Shown here: positions 36,087 through 46,391 of the stretch, in pieces | Position numbering within the stretch: position 1 is the stretch's first letter | How the letters are laid out: each line of letters starts with the position of its first letter | DNA from: Nezara viridula | Taxonomy: Eukaryota > Arthropoda > Insecta > Hemiptera > Pentatomidae | Assembly: GCA_928085145.1 (NCBI GenBank) | Contig: OV725077.1 | Coordinates: 65,199,995-65,263,994 of the forward strand | DNA length: 64,000 nucleotides | Direction of reading: 5' to 3' | Translations under genes and position numbers: made by a program | Notes under the pieces: generated by a model | The model's input: only the letters and a program-made list of their open reading frames with translations | Told to the model about the DNA's origin: nothing | Database searches by the model: none

Positions 36087-36330
36087 ATTCCTGATAAACC
36101 TCCGAGGCTTCTGAAAAGAATTAACCTTCTAATATAGAACTTTAATTTAAGTTCCTCCAATGGGTAGTTTCTCTTCATGTTTTACATTTCATCTTACCAA
36201 TGTCACATTTACTTATTATATTTTTTATGTAATACAGTTGTAAATATCTTTAAAATTAAAAAAAAAAAAAAGATATTTTAAAATACTAAACAAAATATTT
36301 TTTTTTTTAATTTTAAGAATTAACATATAA
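36087..36330 (+). repeat. Jockey-type LINE 3' end, inverted partner of 43577-43821
   Basis: From ATTCCTGATAAACCTCCGAG through the 3' UTR (TAATACAGTTGTAAATATCT), poly-A, and then GATATTTTAAAATACTAAAC and poly-T to AACATATAA, this segment is nearly identical in reverse complement to 43577-43821. The match continues past the LINE poly-A into unrelated flanking sequence. The two copies therefore arose by duplication of a segment already containing the LINE insertion, not by two separate LINE insertions. Confidence 0.85.
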
Positions 36331-36350
36331 CATTATAATAACATATTATA

Positions 36351-36423
36351 TTATAATGTTATCCGACGTCCTATATATTATAATGTTATCCGACGTCCCA
36401 GAGATGTTATGGGCGACGTCCCA
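36351..36423. repeat. Three short repeats of a GTTATCCGACGTCC unit
   Basis: TTATAATGTTATCCGACGTC(C) at 36351-36371 and 36378-36398, then GATGTTATGGGCGACGTCCC at 36403-36422. The last copy enters the foldback element that starts at 36409. Confidence 0.75.
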
Positions 36424-37532
36424 GAGATCGCCACCATATTTCTTCCTTCTTCTGACTCTTTCAGTCCACAGGTTATATAAAGCTACTGTTGTAAAGTCAC
36501 AAAATATTTAAAAAAAAAAAAACTAGCGGAATATAAAAAAGAATTACTAAAACAAAACTGTTTACATTTGAAACATGTCCCAATACGTTACCATATTTAC
36601 ACAGTTAATTAACAACTGGATACATATCAATTTTATTTTATTTTTTAAATTTTTCAACATTAGTAAAAAATGAGCCATGAAAATGAATATTGAACTATAT
36701 TATAATGTTATCCATTCGATTTTATAACTAATCAAAATATTAATATGCCACGTAAGTTAAGAGAACTTCTATGTTACTCCACGGGGAACTGATGCTGGGG
36801 GTTGGTGTCCCGCAGCGACCATAACTAACGCCTGTATAATGTCCCTTCTTCCGTCTTAGACAACTTTGTAATTGCGAGGAGTTAATATGTATGATTACAT
36901 ATCAATATTATAAAACCCTATAACATTTAAAACTAATATTTTTAAACTGTTAAGATGTTTCGAAATATTAGTTAACTAAATATATCATATAATAAATTGA
37001 AAATTATTTGTGATAATGAGGGCAACGGGAAGCTGACTATACTATAACAGATTTGGGAAAATTTCAGATAAAGTATTTAAAATACATTTTTTGTATTAAG
37101 TATTTTAAGAAGTAAAATATTTTTTACTTACGGGACACCAACCCCCAGCATCAGTTCCCCGTGGAGTAACATAGAAGTTCTCTTAACTTACGTGGCATAT
37201 TAATATTTTGATTAGTTATAAAATCGAATGGATAACATTATAATATAGTTCAATATTCATTTTCATGGCTCATTTTTTACTAATGTTGTAAATTTAAAAA
37301 ATAAAATAAAATTGATATGTATCCAGTTGTTAATTAACTGTGTAAATATGGTAACGTATTGGGACATGTTTCAAATGTAAACAGTTTTGTTTTAGTAATT
37401 CTTTTTTATATTCCGCTAGTTTTTTTTTTTTAAATATTTTGTGACTTTACAACAGTAGCTTTATATAACCTGTGGACTGAAAGAGTCAGAAGAAGGAAGA
37501 AATATGGTGGCGATCTCTGGGACGTCGCCCAT
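36409..37532. mobile_element. Foldback element with near-identical 400-bp inverted arms
   Basis: Left arm 36409-36812 and right arm 37131-37532 are reverse complements with only a handful of visible differences, around a 318-bp spacer. The outer end is GGGCGACGTCCCAGAGATCG. The inner end is GGTGTCCCG. The spacer has a GC-richer start (CAGCGACCATAACTAACGCC) and an AT-rich end resembling the repeat at 43.33 kb. No transposase. High arm identity implies recent formation or gene conversion. Long-TIR (Mutator-like or foldback) elements are possible relatives, but no target duplication was found. Confidence 0.88.
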
Positions 37533-37935
37533 TGAGATATACAATTTCAATATCAGGAAGATTTATGTGCTGTATTGTCAGATATTTCTGAAACGCAGTG
37601 TGTAATATTCTGGTCTCCAATAGCTCCGGATTATTTAAAGCTTTGCTATTCAAAATTTTTTTTTCTTGCATTGTTAGGTTATTTTTTTGGTTATTCTAAA
37701 AAGGTTTGCCTTTTTCCTTTTCAACGCTTTGGAAAATATATGAAATTCTATTTACCTTTTTTTTAAGTATGTAATTATTTATTTACCATATTTTTAAAAA
37801 TATTTTTCTGCATGTAATGCATATCTGTATCCGTAGACGCAGACTTTTCATTCTGGTTGAGGGGAGAGAGGTAATGGGCATCTCTCCTCTAAAAAAAGAC
37901 TCAGGAGTTGATAGTATCAATATGATGGTTGTAAA
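37533..37935. other. AT-rich DNA with short frames
   Basis: Short frames on both strands without a domain. The 178-codon frame beginning at 37817 becomes recognisable only from about 37940 (next entry). Confidence 0.4.
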
Positions 37936-37939
37936 ATTA

Positions 37940-38240
37940 AAAATATTAGCCCAATCCAGATACTTATCCTTCTTTAATAAACTTCATAACCATGCGAATC
38001 TTCTCGTCCCTAAGCTTGATTTCTCTTCTATCCATGATAACCCTCCGAGGCGTATGAAAAGAAGATGTCCTCGTGATCTCCTATTTTATAAATTTTATGA
38101 GTGTGCTACCAAGGAGTGGATTCTCTACAAGTGTTCTCATCTCACTGTATTATTATTTATCAAATTTACTAGATGTACAATATATTTATTTTATACAGTT
38201 GTAAATCCCATGAATAAATATAATAGAATTTTAGTCGAAT
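37940..38240 (+). pseudogene. Jockey-type LINE C-terminus in an open frame
   Basis: A plus-strand frame (37817-38353, 178 codons) includes LAQSRYLSFFNKLHNHANLL, then VPKLDFSSIHDNPPRRMKRR and CPRDLL, the terminal Jockey-type block (HPN motif changed to HAN). Beyond this the frame runs by chance into the 3' UTR (homologue of GTGCTACCAATGGGTAG... at 17.4 kb, here GTGCTACCAAGGAGTGG). The frame upstream of residue about 40 is probably unrelated sequence. A dead fragment. Confidence 0.75.
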
Positions 38241-38394
38241 GGACTCTAAATACTTTATTCCTTTTTTTCCCTAAATCTTCAAAACTAGAAATGAGACAGA
38301 AATTGAATGCATCCCTATACAGATATAAACCTATGCGGACATACTTCTCATAGATAAAAATCATAGCTAAACAGACCCCCTTACAAAAACATTA

Positions 38395-38515
38395 AAATTT
38401 GCAATCAAAAACATTATGACTCATTACTAAAGCCAAGATACGTAACTTACAAAACCTTACATACTGACTTTCACCTTCTTACAGTTCACCAGCACATAAG
38501 TGCTTTCGTACTAAT
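38395..38515 (+). pseudogene. Second Jockey-type LINE scrap, out of order
   Basis: Reads HYDSLLKPRYVTYKTLHTDF followed by HLLTVHQHISAFVLI and a stop. It corresponds to the PWYV.N.TLH.D block that should lie upstream of the RYLSFHNKL block, yet it lies about 260 bp downstream of it here. So it is a separate copy or a rearranged one. Confidence 0.6.
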
Positions 38516-39523
38516 CTAAACGGACATCCTAACGTAGTAATAATATATATCACATTAGCTGATTTTCCCATCAACACGAGGAGGGGACTAAAATGGAGGT
38601 GGATTGAGAGTCCCCTCCCTTAACAAACCATGGTAATTGAATCAGGTGAGGGAAGAGGTATTGCTGGGTGCTATCGTTCTCTATGGCTAACATGAAAGTT
38701 TCATTACTTTTATCTGACCATCTGCTAATTTTCAACAGTCCTCGGCAGATGCAGATAAATATTTGATGATAAAAAAAAGTTGAATGGTTTTATCATGACC
38801 AATACATTAGAAAAAAAGTTAAATGCCCTTATTTAGTCTTTTTTTAAACTCATATATCCTATTTTATGATTACAATTCCTACTGTTTACTATACCAGTAC
38901 TTAAGGTTTGAATTAATTTTTTGAATAGAACCAATAAAAAAAATAAAATAATAAAACAAAATCAAGAAGCTGTTTTGACTTGAAACGCCTCAAACGTTGC
39001 TATAGGTGGTTTCATAAAAAAGTAAAATAATATTTTGCAAAAAGTTTATTTCATTGGCTATCTTTACAGATGTTGTAAGCAACGTCATTATCAATTGTTT
39101 TAAAATTTCAAATCTAAGCCTGCAGAAATGTTATAAGTAAAAGTAAATTACATTTACAAATAAATTAATATAAAAAACCAAGATAATTCATAATTAGAGG
39201 ATGCGGTAAAATTGTAAATATTAATATTGTAAAACTATAAAATTTGCACTTACGTCTGTGGATTATCAATGAACAGTTAAAAAAAACATTGATATGAAAA
39301 ATTGAATAAAAAAAAAAGTTAATTTTTGTTATAATCTCTAATTATTTTTATTTTATCTCAATTATTTACAATTTATTTACATACATACACAGAAGAGAAA
39401 TATATGTTTAGATACCTTAATGTGATGTAATGTCTCAATATGTAATAACTTTAGACTGTAGATAAGAGCATTTACAGAATATTGTGTTTTTGTTTTACTC
39501 ATAAATTAAATAATGAAGTTACA

Positions 39524-39527
<4 letters not shown>
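38516..39527. other. Mixed then AT-rich DNA
   Basis: 38570-38680 is GC-richer with a GAGGAGGGGACT ... AGTCCCCTCC inverted repeat (about 38578-38617), potentially a hairpin. The remainder is AT-rich without features. Confidence 0.45.

Positions 39528-39581
<54 letters not shown>
39528..39581. repeat. (TA)n microsatellite
   Basis: About 26 units, ending exactly where the left arm of the foldback at 39580-40590 begins. Confidence 0.95.
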
Positions 39582-39585
<4 letters not shown>

Positions 39586-39839
39586 TTCTTCATTAATTCA
39601 TATAATACGTAAATTCATGAAATTAAATTTTCATAATAAATAATATAGCCATTTATTTAACAGTAAATTAATAGTGAATTTCTAATTAAAATAGAACATT
39701 AATCCTCAAGTATATATATATTTACAACTTTTTCTTCATCGACCTTTGAGTATTAAATTCAAACTTCACAATTTTATTGGGAATAAGGTCACTTAATTAT
39801 TATTTAATAAACTAATTAATGTTCATTTCTTCTGTTTAT

Positions 39840-39873
39840 TGACGTTTCGATCCCGGTATTTTCTTTTTATTAG
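39840..39873 (-). other. Hammerhead-like motif, copy d
   Basis: Minus strand: GACTAATAAAAAG ... CCGGGATCGAAACGTCAATA. The GAAACGTC box is intact; the CTGATGA box is altered (CTAATAA). Mirror image of copy e in the other arm. Confidence 0.3.
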
Positions 39874-40242
39874 TCAACCATGGGATCCTCTTCAAATTAT
39901 ACAAGCTGTTTTTATTATTCATAGATATGTTTTATTGATGCTGGTATATTGGTCATAGAGGCATCTTTCAATTGTTTTATATAAAATAGATGCGATTTTT
40001 TATTGTTTATTGTGTAATAATTTGTCTTCGGGCTCAGGACCGGGGAGGGTAGACGCTCCAGTAGCTTAATATATGTGCTAGTGGACGGTGCTGAGGCTGT
40101 CGGTGTGTCCCTGGTCTGATCGAAGCTCTATTTTTTTAAAGTAGGTTAAACATTTTGAAATAATTGTTATTAAAGTCATATGGAAGTAATATTGTGTATC
40201 GATTGAGCTATTTGTAGTTCTAGCTTTGAAGAGGATCCCATG

Positions 40243-40282
40243 GTTGACTAATGAAAAGAAAATACCGGGATCGAAACGTCAA
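40243..40282 (+). other. Hammerhead-like motif, copy e
   Basis: Plus strand: GACTAATGAAAAG ... CCGGGATCGAAACGTCAATA. CTAATGA differs from CTGATGA by one base. Confidence 0.3.
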
Positions 40283-40362
40283 TAAACAGAAGAAATGAAC
40301 ATTAATTAGTTTATTAAATAATAATTAAGTGACCTTATTCCCAATAAAATAGTGAAGTTTGA

Positions 40363-40366
<4 letters not shown>

Positions 40367-40424
<58 letters not shown>
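40367..40424. repeat. (AT)n microsatellite
   Basis: About 29 units inside the right arm of the foldback; the left arm has only a short TATATATATA at the matching place. Confidence 0.95.
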
Positions 40425-40430
<6 letters not shown>

Positions 40431-40590
40431 GGTGGTGTGGAATCGACCCCAGCTTCCACTTCAGGATTAATGTTCTACTTTAATTAGAAATATACTATTA
40501 ATTTACTGTTAAATTAATGGCTATATTATTTATTATGAAAATTTGATTTCATGAATATACGTATTATATGAATTAATGAAGAAAAAATTA

Positions 40591-41519
40591 TTTAAAAAAA
40601 TTAGAATAATAGAAAATCATAGTCTAGTTTGAAAGAAAACTGGTATCATATTTTTGTTTATTATTACTATGAAGTGATTCATAATTTTTTTTTTTCATTC
40701 AGCTTTCTTATAAAGTAGCACTTTATATAATTTAAAGTACATTTTAAATGCAAAACTTTACTTGAAGTGAATATTGTCGTATAAAAGCTTAATCGTTGGA
40801 CCGTTTAAGCTAACCCATGTAATTTACCACGGACTTAGGTTAGGAAGTATGCAGAAGGTCATACCTCTGACCTTTGTCACGATTGACCTCAAACATAAGC
40901 CTGTTTGATGTTAAGCCCTTGAGGCTTATCAACTTCCTTCTCCAGAATAATTAATTTATTTTCTTTATTAATCGATTATTACTGTATCGATACGGTAGAA
41001 TTTAACGATTGCTGCAAACTTGAAAATAAAAATTTTCTTTTAAACTACCCTATAATCGCACAGAGTCAAGTTAAAGAGAAAAAACTATAATATAGTCGGA
41101 CTTTTCTTCAAACTGGAAACCGTACTACTTCAACGTACTATTTCAAATCGACCAGAGTTGGCGAGAGTCCCGCAAGGTTTAATACTTACTCCTTTACTAT
41201 ATTATGTATATGCCCGAATCAATCCGATACATTAACTCCTTTGTTGAGATATAGGAATTTTAACAAATCAACAGGACCCAAGACTCTTTTTAAAAACTAA
41301 CTCTTTTAAAAGAAATTTAACAAATCGCTTACTACATGTACGAATATTGCACTATCTTTGGAAAACTAGATAAAATCACTACTTGAAATATAACATATAT
41401 AACATTTAAAATTCAATGAGGCACGTTTCACAGGATAAAAATTTCACGGCCAGAAGGATGATTTAGGGCCTACACGAAAAAATCAAAAGAAAATTTTTCT
41501 ATGTAAACTTTGTTATTAC
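40591..41519. other. Mixed-composition DNA
   Basis: 40800-40950 is GC-richer (AAGGTCATACCTCTGACCTT inverted repeat near 40855-40875, with a second TGACC nearby). No coding feature. Confidence 0.4.
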
Positions 41520-41740
41520 AATATTATTGCAAAGTGTTAACTTTAACATTCTCCGGCCTAGCCAGGTTAAAATTAATTTAGTTGCTATATAGCTGAGAAA
41601 CGGAATAAATATCAACCTTCTCATTATGGTTAAAATAGGTTTGGTTGTACCTATAGAACAACTCCTTCCTCCTTCCACGCCGTATATGCTGGAACTAGTG
41701 AGGTTCGGTGTAAACGAAAAAGAAATAAATAAAAAAAAAC
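41520..41740 (+). mobile_element. Degenerate SINE related to 33455
   Basis: GTGTTAACTTTAACATTCTC followed by CGGCCTAGCC matches the anticodon-arm to variable-arm part of the tRNA-like sequence at 33.5 kb. It continues with GGTTAAAATAGGTTTGGTTG and ends near an A-rich run (41720-41745). The B box is lost. Confidence 0.4.
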
Positions 41741-41894
41741 TAAAGGAGGATTAATATCGCCCTTCATTTAGTTGTTGCTGGGTACTACAGTTTTTGAAGA
41801 TCTTTTGCCTCTACTAATATCTTCTTTCACTCTTGAAATAACAATATTAATAATTTGTATATTGAAGAAAAAAAATATCGTTCACTAAATCATG

Positions 41895-41990
41895 ATTGTA
41901 TCACACTCTTGGTCAAAAACTGTCAAAAGATTTTTCCATTCATCTAGATCATTCTGGTTATTATAGGTTTTGTTGTAACTCCTGGAACAA
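41895..41990 (-). pseudogene. LINE C-terminal relic, paralogue of 34.2 kb
   Basis: TGTATCACACTCTTGGTCAA, then AAACTGTCAAAAG and CCATTCATCTAGATCATTCT, aligns with 34183-34250 (TGCATTAAACTCTTGGCCAA etc.). Only the last part is present. Confidence 0.4.
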
Positions 41991-42117
41991 ATTCCCCAAA
42001 AACATCACGGTAAGGGGTTATTGGAAAAGAAATTATATACAATAACGAATATTTATTAGTTAACCGTTGCATAATAAAAGAATCATGTGGTCCGTGTTGG
42101 CGGTCATAAATATGCTA

Positions 42118-42720
42118 AATAGTGGCAAAACTATTTTATTAAAGCCAACGTTTCGACTCACTTTACAAATCTTCTTCAGGGCTAGAACGGACAAGATACA
42201 AAAAGATAGAGAATTGTGGAAGTTACATAATATTTAAACGAAAAATTATAAACAATGTGAATACGCTTATTAAAATTATGAACAGTAAGTACATTAAACT
42301 ATAACAGAGTAAGCTAAGTAACAAGGTCCTAAACTGAAGTAAATAAATGGTAACAATGGTCGTAGTGTAATATATAATATATGCAAATGTGACTATACTT
42401 CTACAGATCTACAGCAGAGATTGAAAGAAAAGAAAAATGATATTATATGAAATAATAGACATAAAGGAATGTGGAGAAAGAAAAGAAAAAAGAAAACGAA
42501 AAAAAATTAATTAAATAAGTAAATCAAATTAGAGACTTACAATAGTGGCAAAACTATTTTATTAAAAGCCACGTTTGTAAGTCTCTAATTTTATTCTTCT
42601 AATTTTATTTACATATTTATTTAATGTTTTGGTTTTCTTTTTTCTTTTCTTTCCTCACATTCCTTTATGTCTATTATTTCATATTATATCCTTTTCCCTT
42701 TTCTCCCTTCTAATTCCTTT
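42118..42720. mobile_element. Compound foldback with repeated GTGGCAAAACTATT unit
   Basis: A 35-base unit (AATAGTGGCAAAACTATTTT...AAAGCC-ACGTTT) occurs at about 42118-42155 and again at 42541-42577. The second copy sits exactly as the spacer of an inverted repeat whose arms are about 42400-42540 and 42578-42720 (landmarks GTAAGTCTCTAATTT and CACATTCCTTTATGTCTATT with their complements). The first copy carries an intact hammerhead-like motif (42146-42181). The second has lost the GAAAC box. Confidence 0.7.
42146..42181 (-). other. Hammerhead-like motif, copy f (best helices)
   Basis: Minus strand: AGCC-CTGAAGA-A-GATTT ... GAGTC-GAAAC-GTT-GGCT. Helix I could be AGCC/GGCT (4 bp, perfect). Helix II could be GATTT/GAGTC (5 bp including G-T pairs). 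The base after GT is T, which is allowed at a hammerhead cleavage site. One unpaired A precedes helix II. Confidence 0.4.
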
Positions 42721-43327
42721 ATATACAATAATATGTGTGTGTGTTTATGAGTCTTATGGTTTTGAATTATATTATTAAATATGATTATACTCCCTTCAAA
42801 TGGCTATGGTGGATTGTAAAATGTATTTACGGAATGGTTAATATATTTTTTAATATTTTAAAATGATATGAACGACGTATGTAAGCATAATTTATTTTTG
42901 TTTTTTAATATTTTCCTCAACTCACCTCGGATCGCAAACATATTTCAACATTTTATATTCTTTTTTTTTCGTGTGTGTGAAAATGAATAATCCAACATTT
43001 ATTGTTTACAATTTGGCAAGGATATGTTTATTGTTTGATAAATCAAAACAATCTTAAAATCCATTCTGGCTCATTTAAATTGCTAATCATGATGATACGC
43101 CTTGAGGAACAGGAAGATGGAAGGTCATGACCCTACTTAGAATTGACCTCATCTCCACTGACACAGCTTTGCAATTCAGAGGCTGCCGAGTGAAGTATCT
43201 TATACCATATATATTTGTTTCCTGAAACGTTCTTTATATCATTTTTTTTCTTCCCCAGTTATTATTTTACTGAATCCTTGCAGTTCAATGCAAATTCTAT
43301 CAACTTAAAGTTTTTGAAGTACCTACC
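42721..43327. other. AT-rich DNA
   Basis: No supportable feature. A small GC-richer patch lies at 43090-43190. Confidence 0.4.
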
Positions 43328-44135
43328 AGATCTGGGAAAAAAGTGTTTTAATATTTATTTTAAAATACAGTATTTAAAATACTAAATGTTATGTATTTTA
43401 AAAATACATCGCAGTTTAATTATAAAGTATTAAATGGTTTTCAGAAAAAGTATTACAATACAAAACACTTTCTGGTAGACGATCACTTAACACTAGTAAC
43501 ACACAAAATATATTCAGTTTGTTTGCTCATTCTATGTTGTATTTTAATAAGAAAATACAGTTACAAAAAATCTGCCTTATATGTTAATTCTTAAAATTAA
43601 AAAAAAAAAATATTTTGTTTAGTATTTTAAAATATCTTTTTTTTTTTTTTAATTTTAAAGATATTTACAACTGTATTACATAAAAAATATAATAAGTAAA
43701 TGTGACATTGGTAAGATGAAATGTAAAACATGAAGAGAAACTACCCATTGGAGGAACTTAAATTAAAGTTCTATATTAGAAGGTTAATTCTTTTCAGAAG
43801 CCTCGGAGGTTTATCAGGAATAGAAGAGGAACCAAGATTGGAAACAAGAGAGTTCGGATGGTTCAGAAGTTTATTATGGAATGATAGATATCTGGATTGG
43901 GCTAAATTGGAAACGTATGATAAGTTATGGTCGTTATGGATGATTTCATTTGTGACAAAGTAAGGTGCATTGAGGATTTTGGATTGTAAGGATTGAATAC
44001 GAGATGAATTCGATGGTTTAGTTGATTCCGTAAGTCCAAATATTATAGTCATATATATAAGTCTTTTGAAAGTTTAGAGCAGTTGTCCTTTAAGTGCTGG
44101 AAAATATCTTATTTGAAATACTGCACAGGTCTGAT
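43328..44135. mobile_element. AT-rich MITE interrupted by a LINE 3' end
   Basis: The left end TACCAGATCTGGGAAAAAAG is followed by repeated TATTTTAAAATAC/GTATTTAAAATAC phrases. The right end ATTTGAAATACTGCACAGGT, then CTGATAAC, looks like its partner in inverted orientation (short shared CAGA/TCTG core). Between them lies the minus-strand Jockey-type fragment at 43577-44056. The nested arrangement is inferred from composition and ends; the TIRs are short. Confidence 0.4.
43577..44056 (-). pseudogene. Jockey-type LINE, best preserved C-terminus (93-codon frame)
   Basis: The minus-strand frame from 44052 to 43771 is uninterrupted. It reads FGLTESTKPSNSSRIQSLQS, KILNAPYFVTNEIIHNDHNL, SYVSNLAQSRYLSFHNKLLN, HPNSLVSNLGSSSIPDKPPR and LLKR. 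This gives in order the YG...S.I..LQ.K.L..AP.FV.N..IH.D block and the HPN...PPR.LKR block that end Jockey-clade ORF2. It then has a 3' UTR (to about 43660) with a TAATACAGTTGTAAATAT phrase and poly-A. The RT catalytic domain is absent (5' truncation). The 3' part is duplicated in inverse orientation at 36087-36330. The plus-strand frame over this area is a shadow. Confidence 0.82.
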
Positions 44136-44346
44136 AACTACATTGCCTAAAAATGTAGGTTTTTTAAATTTTCACTACTACAATAGATTATTAAATATAA
44201 TTTTTATCTACTGTGCAGCTTGAAACATATATTACAACTTGTAATATTGTAATTTACAAGTAGTGAAAAAGCTCCATAATTACGTTAAATAATTAAATTA
44301 AAATTACAGGCATTATAATTTTTAAAGGATTAAGCCAAAAAAAAAA
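44136..44346. other. AT-rich DNA
   Basis: No feature. Confidence 0.4.

Positions 44347-44347
<1 letters not shown>

Positions 44348-44380
<33 letters not shown>
44348..44380. repeat. (TA)n microsatellite
   Basis: About 16 units, directly next to an antisense LINE tail. Confidence 0.95.
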
Positions 44381-44382
<2 letters not shown>

Positions 44383-44384
44383 GA

Positions 44385-44448
44385 ATAGAAAATTGAACTT
44401 TATTCTGGGACTAAGTCCTCTTAGAATAACAAGTCCTCTTAGAATAAC
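44385..44448 (-). repeat. Antisense LINE/SINE 3' tail with an 18-bp tandem repeat
   Basis: On the minus strand GTTATTCTAAGAGGACTT is present twice in perfect tandem (44413-44430, 44431-44448), then AGTCCCAGAATAAAGTTCAA. This resembles the plus-strand tail at 58.6 kb (CTCGTCTTAGAATAAATAAA). The AGAATAAA is a likely polyadenylation signal. Confidence 0.5.
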
Positions 44449-46391
44449 AATGATGAATTAAATATAATACAACTTGATATTGATGTTTAAATTCTATATA
44501 CATATTTTGAATTTTTAGTGTCATTTAAACTAGTTTTGTAGACATTTTAGATTTTCCATTACTTTTTAAGCTTACTGCATTCAAAAACTCTAACGTCGAC
44601 GAGAGAAATTACCCTTTGGTTTAACAATACAATAGGACGAACCTATTGACCTGGAAGAACCTTTCTCTAGAATAAAACCACGATGTCGATCCTTTGCAGA
44701 AAAGGCAGAAGAGGGGAGAAAAGAAAAATTACTAGTCTGCCTTTTTTTTTTCTTTTTTGTTCGGCTTCACTGAGGCAAGCAATATAACACGTTTTCCCCT
44801 AACTTTATCGTATGTACTTTATTGTTTCTTTTACGGCCCATCGTTTAATAAATTGTTTATAATTGATTATAAAAATAAAAATAATTAATTTATTTTCTAG
44901 TATATTTAAAAACTTTTTCATTTTTTTTCGTAAATATTTGTTATTTTTAATGATTCTAGTATTCTTCAGGTATTTGGTTTAAGTATTGTGCTCCTTTTTT
45001 TTTTTAAGATTTGTAATATATATTTTCTATAGGTACTTATTAACACTTCTGTATTAATACACTCATTGTTGGTAATATTCTTAATATTTCTATAATTCGT
45101 TAACATATCAATTTTTTTTTCATATGGATTTTTTAGTCCGTATTTGTTTTAATCTATTTTTAGGTTATATTTATTTATTTGTCTTTTCTAATATAGCAAT
45201 GACATACATTAATGTTTTTGAAATTTAATTAGTTTTTTCAAAAAGATTGCACATCCAAAGCCATGGTACAAAAGTCGGTTAATAAAATATTTTAATAGAA
45301 AGTGCGATTTAGAGCTTTTAATTTCAATTTAGTCTTCAAAAACATTCAGAAATACAAACTAAAAAACAAACGTAATTTGAAATATTATATGTTTATTTTG
45401 TATCAAATTAAAATTGAATCAAATAACAACTTGCTATAAATAACTTGTTAACAAATTTAAATGTTTTTGTGTGTGTCTTATGCATTCATGCTTCATTTTC
45501 GTTTTCCTTCTGTTTTCTGTTCACTTTTATTATTGTCTGTTCTTTGAATTTGAAGCTACAATGAAGAAAATCTTGATAACTCTCGCAACCCAACGATCCT
45601 CTCCCCTTTCTCTGACGTTAAAAACAAGTTGCATTTGATGCTTTCCTACGTTCTTTGGTCAGGAAACGTTTCGTAAGATCTGGTAATTCTTTCTGTTCAA
45701 TTGGCGCTGCAATTAAAAGAGTTATCAGAGCGGCGTGATGGTTGATATGTATCTAGGCTAGAGCCTACGTCCTTCCGTAATGTAACAGCTCTCTTCTCTT
45801 CATTAATCTACATTATTCTCTGTGTGTGTAGTAATAACTTGTTTCTCTAGTCAATCATTTTATCACTGAAATTAGATTAATGAGTCTCAGATCACACAGC
45901 AGATGTAATTAGGTACCATATTTCATAAATTATTAAAAATATCTATGACTTACTGCTCCTAAACAAGTTTTTCTCTCCATTCAAGTCATGCTATATCTCC
46001 GGTCGAGCTACAGATATTAATAATATATGAGTGGTTTCAATATTATTATACATTACGGACAATAATACAAACATCATACACTACAAGACGGGCATCTTTC
46101 ATTTTCACAAAGTGGAGAAGTCAAATTTTGTTTTATAGCTTCATTTTAAACTGTTTCTGACGATTTTAAGAATGTTAAATTTGAAACATGAAAATATATC
46201 ATAAGATTTAGTTTACATTGAAGCTATTTTACCAAATTTGGATTTTTTTCAACTTTACAAAATTTACAAATTTCTGTCTTTGGTATAATGCCACTCTTAT
46301 GTTAATTTTTTCACCTCAAAATTTCTTGTTGATACTTTTTTATTAACGTTTTAAAAAATTAACATCAATTTTTTTTAAATTTCAAATATCT
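44449..46391. other. AT-rich DNA
   Basis: GC-richer patches at 44590-44720 and 45580-45740 without frames. No gene. Confidence 0.4.

Larger units (their letters stand above)
39580..40590. mobile_element. Foldback element with GAAACGTC motifs in both arms
   Basis: The left arm (39580-39898) and right arm (40215-40590) are reverse complements over most of their length. Landmarks are AATTTTTTCTTCATTAATTC (left) with its complement at the right end, and GACGTTTCGATCCCGGTATT (left) with AATACCGGGATCGAAACGTC (right), next to GGATCC(C)ATGGTTGAC. Arms differ in the middle, where the right arm has a (TA)n tract (40367-40424) and a GC-richer insert. The spacer (39899-40214) contains GGACCGGGGAGGGTAGACGC and a GGTCTGATCGAAGC phrase reminiscent of a tRNA B box. 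No coding capacity. Confidence 0.82.

Noticed and set aside
36409..37532. Considered an insertion sequence with transposase
   Set aside because: No frame of useful length inside arms or spacer; host DNA is clearly eukaryotic.
39899..40214. tRNA gene in the foldback spacer
   Set aside because: Only a B-box-like GGTCTGATCGAAGC is present; no A box or acceptor pairing could be built.
43730..43963. 77-codon plus-strand frame over the Jockey-type fragment
   Set aside because: The minus-strand reading has the ordered LINE motifs; the plus frame is its complement.
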